Below are positions 53,069-61,961 of a stretch of DNA of 64,000 nucleotides, one piece after another. The position numbers were made by a program, and so were the translations under genes. Position 1 is the stretch's first letter. Each line of letters starts with the position of its first letter. The DNA comes from Paraburkholderia nodosa DSM 21604 (GTDB taxonomy: Bacteria > Pseudomonadota > Gammaproteobacteria > Burkholderiales > Burkholderiaceae). Under the pieces are notes generated by a model, which was not told the DNA's origin, did not search any database, and saw nothing but the letters and a program-made list of their open reading frames with translations. The DNA is taken from positions 62,503-126,502 of the forward strand of contig NZ_JAFA01000009.1 in the NCBI RefSeq assembly GCF_000519185.1. The letters run 5' to 3'.

Positions 53069-54004
53069 ATGACCCCGTCGCTCAATTCGATCATCTCCCG
53101 CCTCCATGTGAAGCAGCTCCGGCTTTTGATCGCGCTGGGCGATCACGGCTCGCTGCTGAAGGCCGCACAACAGGTCGCACTCACGCAGCCCGGCGCCAGC
53201 AAGGCATTGCAGGAGATCGAAACGACATTTGGCACCGCGCTCTTCAATCGCACCAATCGAGGTCTCGAGCCCACCGAGGCCGGACACTGCGCGATCCGCT
53301 ACGCGCGCCTGATCCACACCGATCTCACGCATTTGCGCGAGGCGCTTGTCGGACTCTCGCGCGGCCGTGGCGGACGCGTAGCGGTGGGGGTCATCATGGG
53401 CGCGGTGCCGCTGCTGACCGATGCGATTTCCACGCTGATCGCGGCGCATCCGGAAATGTCGGTTGAAATCGTCGAAGACACGAGCGCTGCGCTCCTGAGC
53501 CAGATCGATGCGGGCAGGCTCGATCTGGCGATCTGCCGCACCACGGTCAGCCAGACGCCGCAGCACTACGAGAGCGTCAAGCTGCAGGACGAAACGCTCG
53601 CCGTGATCGCCAACGTGCGGCATCCGCTGCACCGCGCGAAGAAGCTCACGCTCAAGGACATGGAGAAGTACCGCTGGGTGGTCTACCGCGCGAACATGCC
53701 GATGCGTCTGCTGCTCGAACGCGAGTTTCGCGAGGCCGAACTGCGCTTTCCGATGCATCTGCTCGAAACGACCTCCGCGTTCGCCACGCTCGCGCTGCTG
53801 CAAGGCAATCCGTCGTTCGTCGCGCTGGTGTCCATCGACGTCGCGCAGTTCTTCGCCAGCCAGCAGATGGCCTGCATCCTGCCGCTGCGCCTCGCTTCCC
53901 GAAGCGAACCGTATGAGCTGGTCACGCGCGAAGGTGCGCCGCTCGCGCCCGCGGCGCGGCTGCTCATCGAAGCGCTGTGCGACAAGCAGGGCATCGAATT
54001 CTGA
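53069..54004 (+). CDS. LysR-family transcriptional regulator
   Basis: Regulator of 311 residues. Winged-helix part: LHVKQLRLLIALGDHGSLLKAAQQVALTQPGASKALQEIE (residues about 12-51). The effector domain includes GRVAVGVIMGAVPLLTDAIS and DLAICRTTVSQ, resembling the CatM/GalR-like group involved in aromatic or sugar-acid catabolism. It lies between the divergent Fe-alcohol dehydrogenase and the downstream cupin operon and may control either. Confidence 0.9.
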   Translation: MTPSLNSIISRLHVKQLRLLIALGDHGSLLKAAQQVALTQPGASKALQEIETTFGTALFNRTNRGLEPTEAGHCAIRYARLIHTDLTHLREALVGLSRGRGGRVAVGVIMGAVPLLTDAISTLIAAHPEMSVEIVEDTSAALLSQIDAGRLDLAICRTTVSQTPQHYESVKLQDETLAVIANVRHPLHRAKKLTLKDMEKYRWVVYRANMPMRLLLEREFREAELRFPMHLLETTSAFATLALLQGNPSFVALVSIDVAQFFASQQMACILPLRLASRSEPYELVTREGAPLAPAARLLIEALCDKQGIEF

Positions 54005-54038
54005 GTGCGTCGCAACCGAACCCGGAGAAACCCTGGCA

Positions 54039-54104
54039 TTGACCTACATCAAATGCCTCCCGCACAATGAACCATATCGTGGACTTAACGTCCATATTGT
54101 GGAC
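54039..54104 (+). promoter_or_regulatory. promoter with paired IclR-like operators before the cupin operon
   Basis: TTGACC (54039-54044) and CACAAT (54063-54068), 18-base spacer, form a plausible promoter. Just downstream, the segments CATATCGTGGAC (from 54073) and CATATTGTGGAC (from 54093) repeat at 20-bp spacing. The second sits in the perfect palindrome GTCCA-TATTG-TGGAC (54090-54104); the first in CCA-TATCG-TGG. Position over the start suggests repression, probably by the IclR protein encoded at the end of the same cluster. Confidence 0.55.
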
Positions 54105-54120
54105 AAAACGAGAGCAACCG

Positions 54121-54642
54121 ATGACGGACAAGCCCTATTCCCTCATGACGCCGTATCAGCTTCCATTCCCCAAGGAAGCGCAGCAGGAAATCGTCATTCC
54201 CCACGCCATTCCCACCGACGAGCGCGTGTGGGTGCCCCAGGCCGAGAACGTGTGGTTCCGCCCGCTGTGTCTGAACACGGCACAGGGCTACTGGATGAAT
54301 TTGCTGCGCGTCCGTAAATCAGGTGTCCTGAGCAGGCATCGGCATCCGCAGGCCGTTCACGGCATGGTGCTCAAGGGCCGCTGGCGCTATCTGGAGCACG
54401 ACTGGGAAGCGACCGAAGGCAGCTACGTGTTCGAGCCGCCCGGCGAAACGCACACGCTGTACGTACCGGAAGACGTCGAGGAAATGATCACCTACTTCCA
54501 GGTCAACGGCGTGATGTTCTATTGCGATCCGTGGGGCGACTACACGGGCTATGAGGACGTGTTCACGAAGATCGACCTGTGCCGCAAGCATTACGCGGCG
54601 GTGGGTCTTGGCGAGGACTACGTGGACCAGTTCATCCGATGA
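54121..54642 (+). CDS. 2,4'-dihydroxyacetophenone dioxygenase-family cupin
   Basis: Cupin of 173 residues. Metal-binding motif RHRHPQAVHGMVLKG (His-x-His and Glu/His pattern of cupin motif 1, residues about 76-90) and motif 2 PPGETHTLYV (around 110). Proteins of this family cleave the side chain of 2,4'-dihydroxyacetophenone, using non-heme iron and O2; many homologs are uncharacterised. Start at the ATG after GAGAG. It overlaps the next SDR gene by four bases (ATGA) and heads an operon with an MFS importer, which points to catabolism of an imported compound. Confidence 0.78.
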   Translation: MTDKPYSLMTPYQLPFPKEAQQEIVIPHAIPTDERVWVPQAENVWFRPLCLNTAQGYWMNLLRVRKSGVLSRHRHPQAVHGMVLKGRWRYLEHDWEATEGSYVFEPPGETHTLYVPEDVEEMITYFQVNGVMFYCDPWGDYTGYEDVFTKIDLCRKHYAAVGLGEDYVDQFIR

Positions 54643-55376
54643 GCCGAGCCCAGTACGATTTCGCGGGGCGCGTGGCCGTCGTGACCGGTGCGGCGGGCGG
54701 CATAGGCCGCGCGATCTGCAACGCGTTCGCGCGCGGCGGGGCGCGCACAGTCAACTGGGACCGCGTTCCCGGCTCGCTGGACACGCATGATGCGCCCCGT
54801 CACATCGAAGCCGACGTCACGCGCCCCGAGACGATCGAAGCGGCGCTGGCAGCGACGCTCGCGGAATTCGGGCGCATCGACTACCTCGTGAACAACGCGG
54901 GTTTCGCTGGCTCGACCGTTGCACTCGACGCCTACGATCCCGCCGAATGGCAACGCATTGTCGACGTCAATCTGGTGGGCACCTATCACGTTTGCCGCTT
55001 CGTGGTGCCCACCATGCGCCGCGCGGGTTCGGGGCGCATCGTCAACGTGGCGTCGCTCGCGGGCAAGGAGGGCACGCCGAACGCGTCCGCCTACAGCGCG
55101 GCGAAGGCCGGCGTGATCGCGCTCACCAAATCGCTTGGCAAGGAACTCGCGCAAACGGGCATTCTCGTCAATGCCATTGCGCCCGCTGCCGTGGAAACGC
55201 CGCTGCTCGCGCAGATGTCGCCCGCCCACGTGCAGACGATGATCGACAAAAGCCCGCTCGGGCGTCTCGGCACCGTGGACGAAGTCGCCGACCTCGCGCT
55301 ATGGCTTTGTTCGGATTCCTGTACGTTCAGCACCGGCGCGATATTCGACCTTTCCGGCGGCCGCGCCACGTACTGA
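54639..55376 (+). CDS. SDR-family oxidoreductase
   Basis: Classical SDR of 245 residues: TGAAGGIGRAICNAF (residues about 14-28), NNAGFAG, ASLAGKEG, YSAAKAGV active site (Tyr-x-x-x-Lys) and C-terminal FDLSGGRATY. Start chosen at the ATG overlapping the cupin stop; a longer frame upstream lies inside the cupin gene. Likely oxidises or reduces an intermediate of the same pathway. Confidence 0.88.
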   Translation: MSRAQYDFAGRVAVVTGAAGGIGRAICNAFARGGARTVNWDRVPGSLDTHDAPRHIEADVTRPETIEAALAATLAEFGRIDYLVNNAGFAGSTVALDAYDPAEWQRIVDVNLVGTYHVCRFVVPTMRRAGSGRIVNVASLAGKEGTPNASAYSAAKAGVIALTKSLGKELAQTGILVNAIAPAAVETPLLAQMSPAHVQTMIDKSPLGRLGTVDEVADLALWLCSDSCTFSTGAIFDLSGGRATY

Positions 55377-55433
55377 CGCCCGAACCGCCCAAACCAGAAC
55401 ACACGCACGATAACAGCCACAAGGAGACGACCC

Positions 55434-56735
55434 ATGACCAAAAAATCGCAACGGCTTAAACGCACACAGACAATAGCCATCGCCTTTCTGACGATAGCGG
55501 GCATCGTGAACTATCTGGACCGCAGCACGCTTTCCATCGCCAATCATTCGGTGGCGGAGGAACTGCATCTGAACGCATCGCAAATGGGCTTGCTGCTTTC
55601 GGCGTTCTCGCTTGCCTATGCGTTCGCGCAATTGCCGGTGGGCGCGATGCTCGACCGTTTCGGCTCGCGCGTGATGCTCGGACTCGGCATGCTGGTGTGG
55701 TCGGTTGCGCAGGTCACGGGCGGCTTCATTCAAACGCTCAATCATTTTCTGGCGGCGCGCGTGGTGCTGGGCATCGCCGAAGCGCCGCTCTTTCCCGCGG
55801 GCGCCAAGGTCATTCATGAATGGTTCGCCGTGCGCGAACGCGGTGCGCCAACCGGTACGTTCGTCTCCTCCTCGACCATCGCACCGATGATCGCACCGCC
55901 GCTCCTCACCGTGCTGATGCTCACGTTCGGCTGGCGCCCGATGTTCATCATCATGGGCGTGCTGGGTGTGCTCGTCTCGCTCGGCTGGTATGTCGTCTAT
56001 CGCAACCGCGATCAGGTCACGCTCACGACCGAAGAAACCGCATGGCTCGAAGACGGCGCCACTGAAGCACCGAAAAAGAGCGCGCTGAGCTTCGCCGAAT
56101 GGGGCGCGCTGCTCAAGCAGCGCAACACGTGGGGCATGATCTTTGGCTTCATGGGCGTGATCTACATGGTGTGGCTCTATCTCACGTGGCTGCCCGGCTA
56201 TCTGGAGAAGGAGCGCCATATCTCCATCGCGCATACGGGCTGGCTCGTTGCCATTCCCTATGTGTTCGGCACGATCGGCATGGCCAGCAGCGGCTTTATC
56301 TCCGATTACCTGCTCAAGCGCGGCATGGCGCCCATCCGCAGCCGCAAGTGGCCACTGTGCGTCGGGCTGATCGGCGCGGCGGCGTTCACCGTGCCCGCTG
56401 CCTACACGCCTAGCACCGCGCTCGCCATTACCTATGTTTCCGTGGCGATGTTCTTCGTGAACATGTCGAGCGGCGCGGCCTGGGCGCTCGTGAGCGTGGC
56501 GGCCCCGCGCCATCTCGTGGCATCGCTTGGCAGCATGCAGAACTTCGGCGGCTATTTCGGCGGCTCGTTTGCGCCGGTCATCACCGGCATCGTGGTCGAC
56601 CAGACGCATTCGTTCGTGAACGCCCTGCTCATTAGCGCAGCGGTGGCGTTTGCCGCCGCGTTCGTCTATCTCTTCGTCGTCAGGGAAGTCGCTCCTGTAG
56701 GCGAGCGCCGGGCGGCAGCTACCCAACCCACCTGA
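55434..56735 (+). CDS. ACS-family MFS transporter
   Basis: Twelve-TM importer of 433 residues. NYLDRSTLSIANHSVAEEL in TM1, GAMLDRFGSRVMLGLGM in loop 2-3 and IAEAPLFPAGAKVIHEWF in TM4 are typical of the anion:cation symporter group (galactonate, glucarate, hydroxy-aromatic acids). It is the third gene of the cupin operon and probably imports the pathway substrate. Confidence 0.9.
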   Translation: MTKKSQRLKRTQTIAIAFLTIAGIVNYLDRSTLSIANHSVAEELHLNASQMGLLLSAFSLAYAFAQLPVGAMLDRFGSRVMLGLGMLVWSVAQVTGGFIQTLNHFLAARVVLGIAEAPLFPAGAKVIHEWFAVRERGAPTGTFVSSSTIAPMIAPPLLTVLMLTFGWRPMFIIMGVLGVLVSLGWYVVYRNRDQVTLTTEETAWLEDGATEAPKKSALSFAEWGALLKQRNTWGMIFGFMGVIYMVWLYLTWLPGYLEKERHISIAHTGWLVAIPYVFGTIGMASSGFISDYLLKRGMAPIRSRKWPLCVGLIGAAAFTVPAAYTPSTALAITYVSVAMFFVNMSSGAAWALVSVAAPRHLVASLGSMQNFGGYFGGSFAPVITGIVVDQTHSFVNALLISAAVAFAAAFVYLFVVREVAPVGERRAAATQPT

Positions 56736-56762
56736 TTCCCCCCTTCATTCGCACTACGCATC

Positions 56763-57491
56763 ATGACATTCAAGGACAACTTTCTCGCGGGCAAGGTCGC
56801 GCTCGTCACGGGCGGCCACTCCGGCATCGGCGCGGCCATTGCCAACCGCCTCGCGCAACTCGGTGCACGTACCACAGCCGCCGGACTGCCGCCTCCCGCC
56901 GGCACGCCGGACGTACTCGATACCGGCGTGCAACGCGTCTCGCTCGACGTGCGTTCGAGCGAAGACGTGGCGCGACTGATTAACGGCTTCGAGCGGCTCG
57001 ATATCGTCGTGAACTGCGCGGGTGTGATCAGCCGCGGCGACGAGCACCAGATCGAGGCGTTCGAGCGCGTGCTCGACATCAATCTCAACGGCACCATGCG
57101 TGTGTGTTCGAGCGCGCGCGAGCTGCTCAAGGCTTCTTCGGGCTGCATCGTCAACACGGCTTCGATGCTGAGCTTTTTCGGCGGCGGCCTCGTGCCCGCC
57201 TATAGCACCAGCAAGGGCGGCGTGGCGCAGCTCACGCGCTCGCTCGCCATTGCCTATGCGCCCGACCATATCCGCGTGAATGCGCTCGCGCCCGGCTGGA
57301 TCGCGACGCCCCTCACCCAGGCGCTGCAGGACGACGGTGGCCGCTCGCAGGACATACTCGAGCGCACGCCGATGAAGCGCTGGGGGCAGCCCGAAGAAGT
57401 CGCGAACGTGGCCGCGTTTCTCTGCTCCCCCGCCGCTTCGTTCATGACGGGCGCGATCGTACCCGTGGACGGCGGCTATCTGTGCGCCTGA
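56763..57491 (+). CDS. SDR-family oxidoreductase
   Basis: Classical SDR of 242 residues: [39 protein letters not shown] (Tyr-x-x-x-Lys), [12 protein letters not shown] and DGGYLCA. It starts 27 bases after the MFS gene and is part of the same operon. Two different SDRs in one operon suggest a pathway with two alcohol/carbonyl steps. Confidence 0.88.
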   Translation: MTFKDNFLAGKVALVTGGHSGIGAAIANRLAQLGARTTAAGLPPPAGTPDVLDTGVQRVSLDVRSSEDVARLINGFERLDIVVNCAGVISRGDEHQIEAFERVLDINLNGTMRVCSSARELLKASSGCIVNTASMLSFFGGGLVPAYSTSKGGVAQLTRSLAIAYAPDHIRVNALAPGWIATPLTQALQDDGGRSQDILERTPMKRWGQPEEVANVAAFLCSPAASFMTGAIVPVDGGYLCA

Positions 57492-57545
57492 TCCGCTGGA
57501 ATTGCGGGCATAATGGCGCCACACAGGGTGCCCGCAAGCTTGCCG

Positions 57546-58361
57546 ATGTCGACCACTGATTCCCCCGCCACCTCCCAACCCGGCGACGCCAAGAGCGTTG
57601 CCGGCACGGCCGCCTTTTCGAAGTTCATCGCCGTGCTGCAGCTCATCGCCGACGCCAGCACGCCGCCGAACATCGCGAAGCTCGTGGCCGCGAGCGGTTA
57701 TCCGCGCCCGACCGTGCATCGCATCGTCGCCGCGCTGCAGGCCGAAGGGCTCGTCGCGGCGGTGGGTGGCGGCAACACGTTCGCGCTCGGGCCGCGTCTC
57801 GTGAATCTCGCGAGCCGCAGCTGGGAGCGTTCCGACCTGCGCATCGCCGCCGTCGACGCGCTCATGGAACTGCGCAACACCACCTCGGAAACGGTGCACC
57901 TCGCCGTGCCCAGCGACGGCGCCATGGTGTACATCGAAAAGCTCGAAAGTCCGCACGCCGTGCGCATGGCCTCGCGTATCGGCACGCGCGTGGCGCTCAC
58001 GTCGAGTTCGGTCGGCAAAGCCTGGCTCGCCACGCTCACGCCGGACGAGCGCGAGCCCTTGCTGGCGCAGGCGCCGCGCGTGCGCTTCACCGAGCATACG
58101 ATGACCGACCTCGGCGCGATCCGCGACGAGATCGAACTCACGGCGCAACGCGGCTACGCGGAAGACCGCGAAGAAAACGAGCAGTCGATCTGGTGTTACG
58201 GCGCGGCGATTCTCGGCGCCGACGGCCACGCAGTGGGCTGCGTGAGCGTCAGCATGCCGATGTTCCGCCGCCAGGCGGACGCGCAGCGCAGTTACATCGA
58301 ACCCCTGCTCGCCGCGTGCCGCACCATTGCCGCGCGGCTCGGGCCGGTTTGCGTGCGATAA
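57546..58361 (+). CDS. IclR-family transcriptional regulator
   Basis: Regulator of 271 residues. N-terminal winged helix (residues about 22-85: KFIAVLQLIADASTPPNIAKLVAASGYPRPTVHRIVAAL) and C-terminal IclR effector domain (LESPHAVRMASRIGTRVALTSSSVGKAWLA, and CYGAAILGADGHAVGCVSVSMP). Last gene of the cupin cluster; a good candidate for the palindromic operators in front of the cupin gene. An alternative start lies 11 codons upstream at 57513. Confidence 0.9.
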   Translation: MSTTDSPATSQPGDAKSVAGTAAFSKFIAVLQLIADASTPPNIAKLVAASGYPRPTVHRIVAALQAEGLVAAVGGGNTFALGPRLVNLASRSWERSDLRIAAVDALMELRNTTSETVHLAVPSDGAMVYIEKLESPHAVRMASRIGTRVALTSSSVGKAWLATLTPDEREPLLAQAPRVRFTEHTMTDLGAIRDEIELTAQRGYAEDREENEQSIWCYGAAILGADGHAVGCVSVSMPMFRRQADAQRSYIEPLLAACRTIAARLGPVCVR

Positions 58362-58390
58362 CTCAACGGCACTACGTCAGCAGGGCTGGC

Positions 58391-58825
58391 CTACTTCGCC
58401 TCTTCCACGCGCCGCTCATCGGTGTTGCTGGGATATTTCGCCTGCCCGAAGCGGATGATCAGCACGCCCAGCGCGATCAGCACGATCGCGCCCGCGGAAG
58501 CCAGCAAATGCAGCTCCGTGTTCGCGCCCGCGCGCAGGATGAGGTCCCGCGCAATCGACACCATGGCGATGTAGAGCGGGAAGCGCACCGGCAGCTGCCC
58601 CGCCTTGAGATACTGCCCGACCATGGCGAAGATCTCGAGGTAGAGAAACATCAGCAGCAGGTCGGTCAGCGTCACGCCGTCCGAATGCACCATATGCCAG
58701 ATCAGCACGCCCATGGCGGCCACGGTGCCAATGCCGATGATCAACAGGCCGAACAATTCGGCCAATTCCATGGCGCGCTCGAGGCGCTCCTTGATCGCTC
58801 GCTGCAGAGCGTTCTCGTACTTCAT
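58391..58825 (-). CDS. PsiE-like phosphate-starvation-inducible membrane protein
   Basis: Membrane protein of 144 residues with four TM helices (about 22-45, 55-75, 85-103, 112-130). The pattern LFGLLIIGIGTVAAMGVLIW, LLLMFLYLEIFAMVGQYLKAG and PLYIAMVSIARDLIL fits the PsiE family, whose function is unknown. No Pho-box was recognised upstream. It stands alone between the IclR and DapA-like genes. Confidence 0.84.
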   Translation of the reverse strand: MKYENALQRAIKERLERAMELAELFGLLIIGIGTVAAMGVLIWHMVHSDGVTLTDLLLMFLYLEIFAMVGQYLKAGQLPVRFPLYIAMVSIARDLILRAGANTELHLLASAGAIVLIALGVLIIRFGQAKYPSNTDERRVEEAK

Positions 58826-58921
58826 CTTCGCGGTTTCCCCATGACACGGTAGGGGGATAGTAGCGCGACAAGATGAAAGTTCGAAAACGCGAAAAAAAAT
58901 CCGCGCGAGCGCGAAGGGAAA

Positions 58922-59800
58922 TCAGGGCGAAGGCGCGGCGGCGCGCAGGTCGTCGAGCACGGCGCGGGCGAATTCCAGTTGCGTGACGAGCGCGGGCGAA
59001 GCCGGCCGGATCGGCATACGCGTTTCGTGCGACAGGATCCCGTCGAGCGCCAGCATGGCCTTGATCGCGCTTGGGTTCGGCGCGGCGAACAACAGGCGCA
59101 GCACGCCCTTGAAGCGCGCGAAAAGCCGGGCCGCCGCCTCGCCGTAACCCGCCTTCACGAGCGCGTGCACATCGCGCAGCAAGTCCGGGCAAATGTGCGC
59201 GCTTGCGAGTATGCCGCCCGCGGCGCCCGCTTCGAGACACTCCAGAAACGCTTCGTCGGTGCCGCAAAGCAGCGAGATGGGCAGTTGCCCCAGCGCGTTG
59301 AAGCGCTCGCTCGCGCAAGCCTTGATCGCCACGATATTGTCGATTTCCGCCAGTTCGCGCACCGTTTCGACTTCGATCGACACGCCTGTGCGATGCGGCA
59401 CGTCGTAGAGCACCAGCGGCTTCGACGTGGCGCGCGCGATCTGCCCGAAGTGCCATGCGAGCCCTGCCTGGTCCGGGCAAACATACGACGGCGGCGGAAC
59501 GAGAAAGCCCGCCACGTCCCACCTTTCCAGCGTGCGCAGCTCCTGCACGAACGCACGCGTGTCGCTGCCGCCCAGGCCCGCGATCACGGGCACGCGCCCC
59601 GCTGCGACCTCCGTGATGGCTTGCAGCACGGTCACGCGCTCCACGTCGTTCAGGAGCGCCGACTCGCCGGTCGTGCTGAGCGCGACGATGCCGGCAACGC
59701 CGTCACTCGCGTATTTGTCGGTCAGGAGTTCCAACGCCTCGACATCCACTTCGCCGTCACGCAGCGGCGTCACGATCGGCAACCAGATTCCCTCGAACAT
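58922..59800 (-). CDS. DapA-family lyase/synthase (4-hydroxy-tetrahydrodipicolinate synthase-like)
   Basis: Class I aldolase-fold enzyme of 292 residues. TTGESALL (pyruvate carboxylate site), the Tyr in LVLYDVPHRTG and the Schiff-base Lys in NIVAIKACAS are present. The family spans lysine biosynthesis and sugar-acid aldolases/dehydratases; sequence and context (adjacent small unknown gene, no lys genes) do not decide between them. Its ATG lies one base after the stop of the upstream small protein gene. Confidence 0.88.
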   Translation of the reverse strand: MFEGIWLPIVTPLRDGEVDVEALELLTDKYASDGVAGIVALSTTGESALLNDVERVTVLQAITEVAAGRVPVIAGLGGSDTRAFVQELRTLERWDVAGFLVPPPSYVCPDQAGLAWHFGQIARATSKPLVLYDVPHRTGVSIEVETVRELAEIDNIVAIKACASERFNALGQLPISLLCGTDEAFLECLEAGAAGGILASAHICPDLLRDVHALVKAGYGEAAARLFARFKGVLRLLFAAPNPSAIKAMLALDGILSHETRMPIRPASPALVTQLEFARAVLDDLRAAAPSP

Positions 59801-59801
59801 A

Positions 59802-60134
59802 TCAGGCCCCCTTGTTGCCGATGCGCGGGCGCAACGCGCCGATCGTAGCCTGCGGCACGCTGCCTATCAGCGTATGCATCGTGAAGTCGATGTCTTCGGG
59901 CGCGATATCGAGTTGCACACGCATGGCGCCGCGCACGAAGGCAGTTTGCGCGACGTAGACGCCGAGCGGCGAATGAAGCAGCGCCGCGAGATGCGCCCGC
60001 GCGGCTTCTTCGGTATTTGCGGTCAGCATGACTTCGAGCCAGGCACGCGGGGCCCGCAACGGAACGACCTTTGCAAGCGGGCGCGCACGCGGCGCCACGA
60101 TCTCGTTACGGGGGATGGGATTTGCGCAAGCCAT
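59802..60134 (-). CDS. small conserved-looking protein coupled to the DapA-like gene
   Basis: Protein of 110 residues, function not recognised. After a short basic N terminus, residues about 33-108 form an alpha/beta pattern (PRAWLEVMLTANTEEAARAHLAALL, then VYVAQTAFVRGAMRVQLDI, DFTMHTLIGSVPQATIGALRP). No signal peptide or TM segment. Start chosen at the ATG before ACANPIPRN; the frame is open 12 codons further. The stop is one base before the DapA-like ATG, so translation is coupled and a joint function is likely. Confidence 0.7.
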   Translation of the reverse strand: MACANPIPRNEIVAPRARPLAKVVPLRAPRAWLEVMLTANTEEAARAHLAALLHSPLGVYVAQTAFVRGAMRVQLDIAPEDIDFTMHTLIGSVPQATIGALRPRIGNKGA

Positions 60135-60233
60135 GAGATTTGAATTGCTATTCGCAGGTTGTGAACACAACTTCAGCGTATTACCGAACGCGTAAAACCG
60201 GTGTTAAAAATAGCGGGGAGTCGTGTCTAAATT

Positions 60234-60578
60234 TCACATGCCTTGTGCGAGTTGGGGATTCAACTCGAGATGCAGCACGACGAGCCAGCGTCGCGGGCAC
60301 GCGTTGGCAATTTCGAATTGCGCTTCGGGCGCACCTCCACCGGTTCGCGCAGGTCCAATGAATCCCTGCTTCTTTGCCGCAGCCCACGCGGCGCGCGCAT
60401 CGGTCACCAGCCAGTTGCTGACGAGCAGGCACGTAATGCAACTGAAGATCACCGTCTCGAAGTCCGAAATGCCCGGATCGATTTGCTGGGTAACGTAGCC
60501 GAACACGGCGGTCAGTATCTGGTCCACGGAAAACGTGAGAAGCGCGAGCTTCAACCAGCCTCGAAAGCGCATCGGCAT
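60234..60578 (-). CDS. small membrane protein, paralog of the gene at 61208
   Basis: Protein of 114 residues with two TM helices (about 8-27 and 37-56), then a soluble tail. It shares with the protein at 61208-61594 the order TM, TM, T/S-DAR-x-AW, a glycine-containing loop and the C-terminal A-CP-RWLVVLHLEL. Function unknown. The start is uncertain: ATG 60578 has no good ribosome site. A 13-codon ORF with a GAGGGA site (MFCHPPFN...) ends two bases before it and could feed ribosomes to it. An in-frame TTG exists at 60617. Confidence 0.68.
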   Translation of the reverse strand: MPMRFRGWLKLALLTFSVDQILTAVFGYVTQQIDPGISDFETVIFSCITCLLVSNWLVTDARAAWAAAKKQGFIGPARTGGGAPEAQFEIANACPRRWLVVLHLELNPQLAQGM

Positions 60579-60764
60579 GATCAACGGGGAAACACAGGAT
60601 TGAACGGCGGGTGGCAAAACATGGCAATTCCCTCGGCGGATTCGACGCGCCAGTGTAGGCGTGGCGTTCTTCGTCGCACAAGAAAAAATGCCGTAAACAA
60701 ACGCCGCATTTACACGCCGGCGGCCAATTTTTTACGGCTTGTTTACGCGCCGTTCGCTACGATC

Positions 60765-61187
60765 ATGCTGATCCGCAATTTCCCGGGCCATTTCGTGTTG
60801 AAACTCCTCATTCCCGTCATCGACCGGCACGGCGCAGCCGAAGCCGCACGCCACAGCGCGTTTCTTTTCGCCGAACGCGGCATGGTGGAAGTCGAGATCG
60901 TGGAGACGATGCAGCAAGCCGCGGCGAGCAACGGCGCCCGCAAGCGCAGGCAACGGCACAGCCGCGACATGCTCGACGCCACCTGCGCGATTCTCAAGGA
61001 CGCAGGCGTGCCGTACCGGCTGCGTCACGCGCCCGGACCCGCGGAGCGCAGCATTGCAGCGTGCGTGGAATGTGGCGGCGCGGATATCGTTCTCGTGGAC
61101 GCAAGCCATCTCGGCTTTCTGCGCAAATGGATGATGCTCGCAAGGCTCAGACGGCTTTGCAGCGTGCCCGTGACCTTGTTGCATTGA
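60765..61187 (+). CDS. universal-stress-protein-like protein
   Basis: Protein of 140 residues with Usp-fold pattern: beta-strand VLKLLIPVIDRHGAAEAARHS, long helix, then RLRHAPGPAERSIAACVECGGADIVLVDASHLGFLRKWMM and a final strand VPVTLLH. The ATP-binding G-x2-G-x9-G-S/T motif of Usp proteins is not intact, so it likely belongs to the non-ATP-binding group. A GTG ten codons in (60795) could be the true start. It lies between two homologous small membrane protein genes. Confidence 0.75.
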   Translation: MLIRNFPGHFVLKLLIPVIDRHGAAEAARHSAFLFAERGMVEVEIVETMQQAAASNGARKRRQRHSRDMLDATCAILKDAGVPYRLRHAPGPAERSIAACVECGGADIVLVDASHLGFLRKWMMLARLRRLCSVPVTLLH

Positions 61188-61207
61188 CGGCGTATCGGTC
61201 CCATCGC

Positions 61208-61594
61208 ATGCGTAACATCTCTTCGCCGATTCGGCGCACCTTGAACGCCGCACGCGCCAACAGTACTCAAAAGCGCGCGTTGCTGCGCGTGTGCGCGTTG
61301 ATTCTGCTGATCACTCCCATTCTGACTTCGGCGTTCGCATTTTTCGCATTTTCGAATCACCCCGATTTCGCGCTGGGACTCACGGCATTCTTCTGCTTCA
61401 TGTGCTGCACGCTGCTTGCGGTCTGGATACGCTCCGACGCGCGCCATGCGTGGTCGCGAGCGCGAGAGTCGGGCTTCGTGCAGCCGGCCGCGATTCGCCC
61501 TGGCCGTGCCGTGCGCGTCGCGAGCGCCTGCCCTTCGCGGTGGCTCGTTGTGCTGCATGTGGAACTGCACGGAGGCATCGTCGCGGCGCGCTAG
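61208..61594 (+). CDS. small membrane protein, paralog of the gene at 60234
   Basis: Protein of 128 residues: basic N terminus, TM about 24-46, TM about 52-70, then IRSDARHAWSRARESGF and the end ASACPSRWLVVLHVELHGG. The downstream half aligns by eye with the product of 60234-60578 (S/T-DAR-x-AW, GF-I/V, A-CP-x-RWLVVLH-L/V-EL). Function unknown. It starts 20 bases after the Usp-like gene and is probably cotranscribed with it. Confidence 0.7.
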   Translation: MRNISSPIRRTLNAARANSTQKRALLRVCALILLITPILTSAFAFFAFSNHPDFALGLTAFFCFMCCTLLAVWIRSDARHAWSRARESGFVQPAAIRPGRAVRVASACPSRWLVVLHVELHGGIVAAR

Positions 61595-61961
61595 CGGCGC
61601 CCAGCGTCAACGGGAGATCACGCGAGATCAACGCGTCGTCATCGCTGCGTTACCGGCAAACCGGCAGCTCCGCAGCGCGTGCCCTTCGCTGACTCGCGGC
61701 GGCCGAGTTATACGAGTCCATATTCTGCGCCGCGTACCGGTACTGCTGATCCACAATGGTGTACTGCTGGAGTTCGCGGCTGCATCGATCGCTCGACGAG
61801 CGCGTCTGGCATCGGCGCACGGTGGCCAGCGCCTGGAGCCGCGGAGTAGCGCCCGCGAACCGGTATGTTCGGAAACGTCCGTTGGGCACATTACGCTGCC
61901 GCGCCGCGCAATGCGGACTACGATATCGTCAGTGAATTGGGCAACCTGGCAACGGAGGCTC
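61595..61961. other. non-coding or decayed region
   Basis: No gene with coding character is recognised in about 370 bases. A minus-strand frame (about 61650-61889) reads plausibly in places (LQQYTIVDQQYRYAAQNMDS) but has no recognisable family or ribosome site. The region may hold the decayed 5' part of the GGDEF remnant to the right. Confidence 0.4.
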
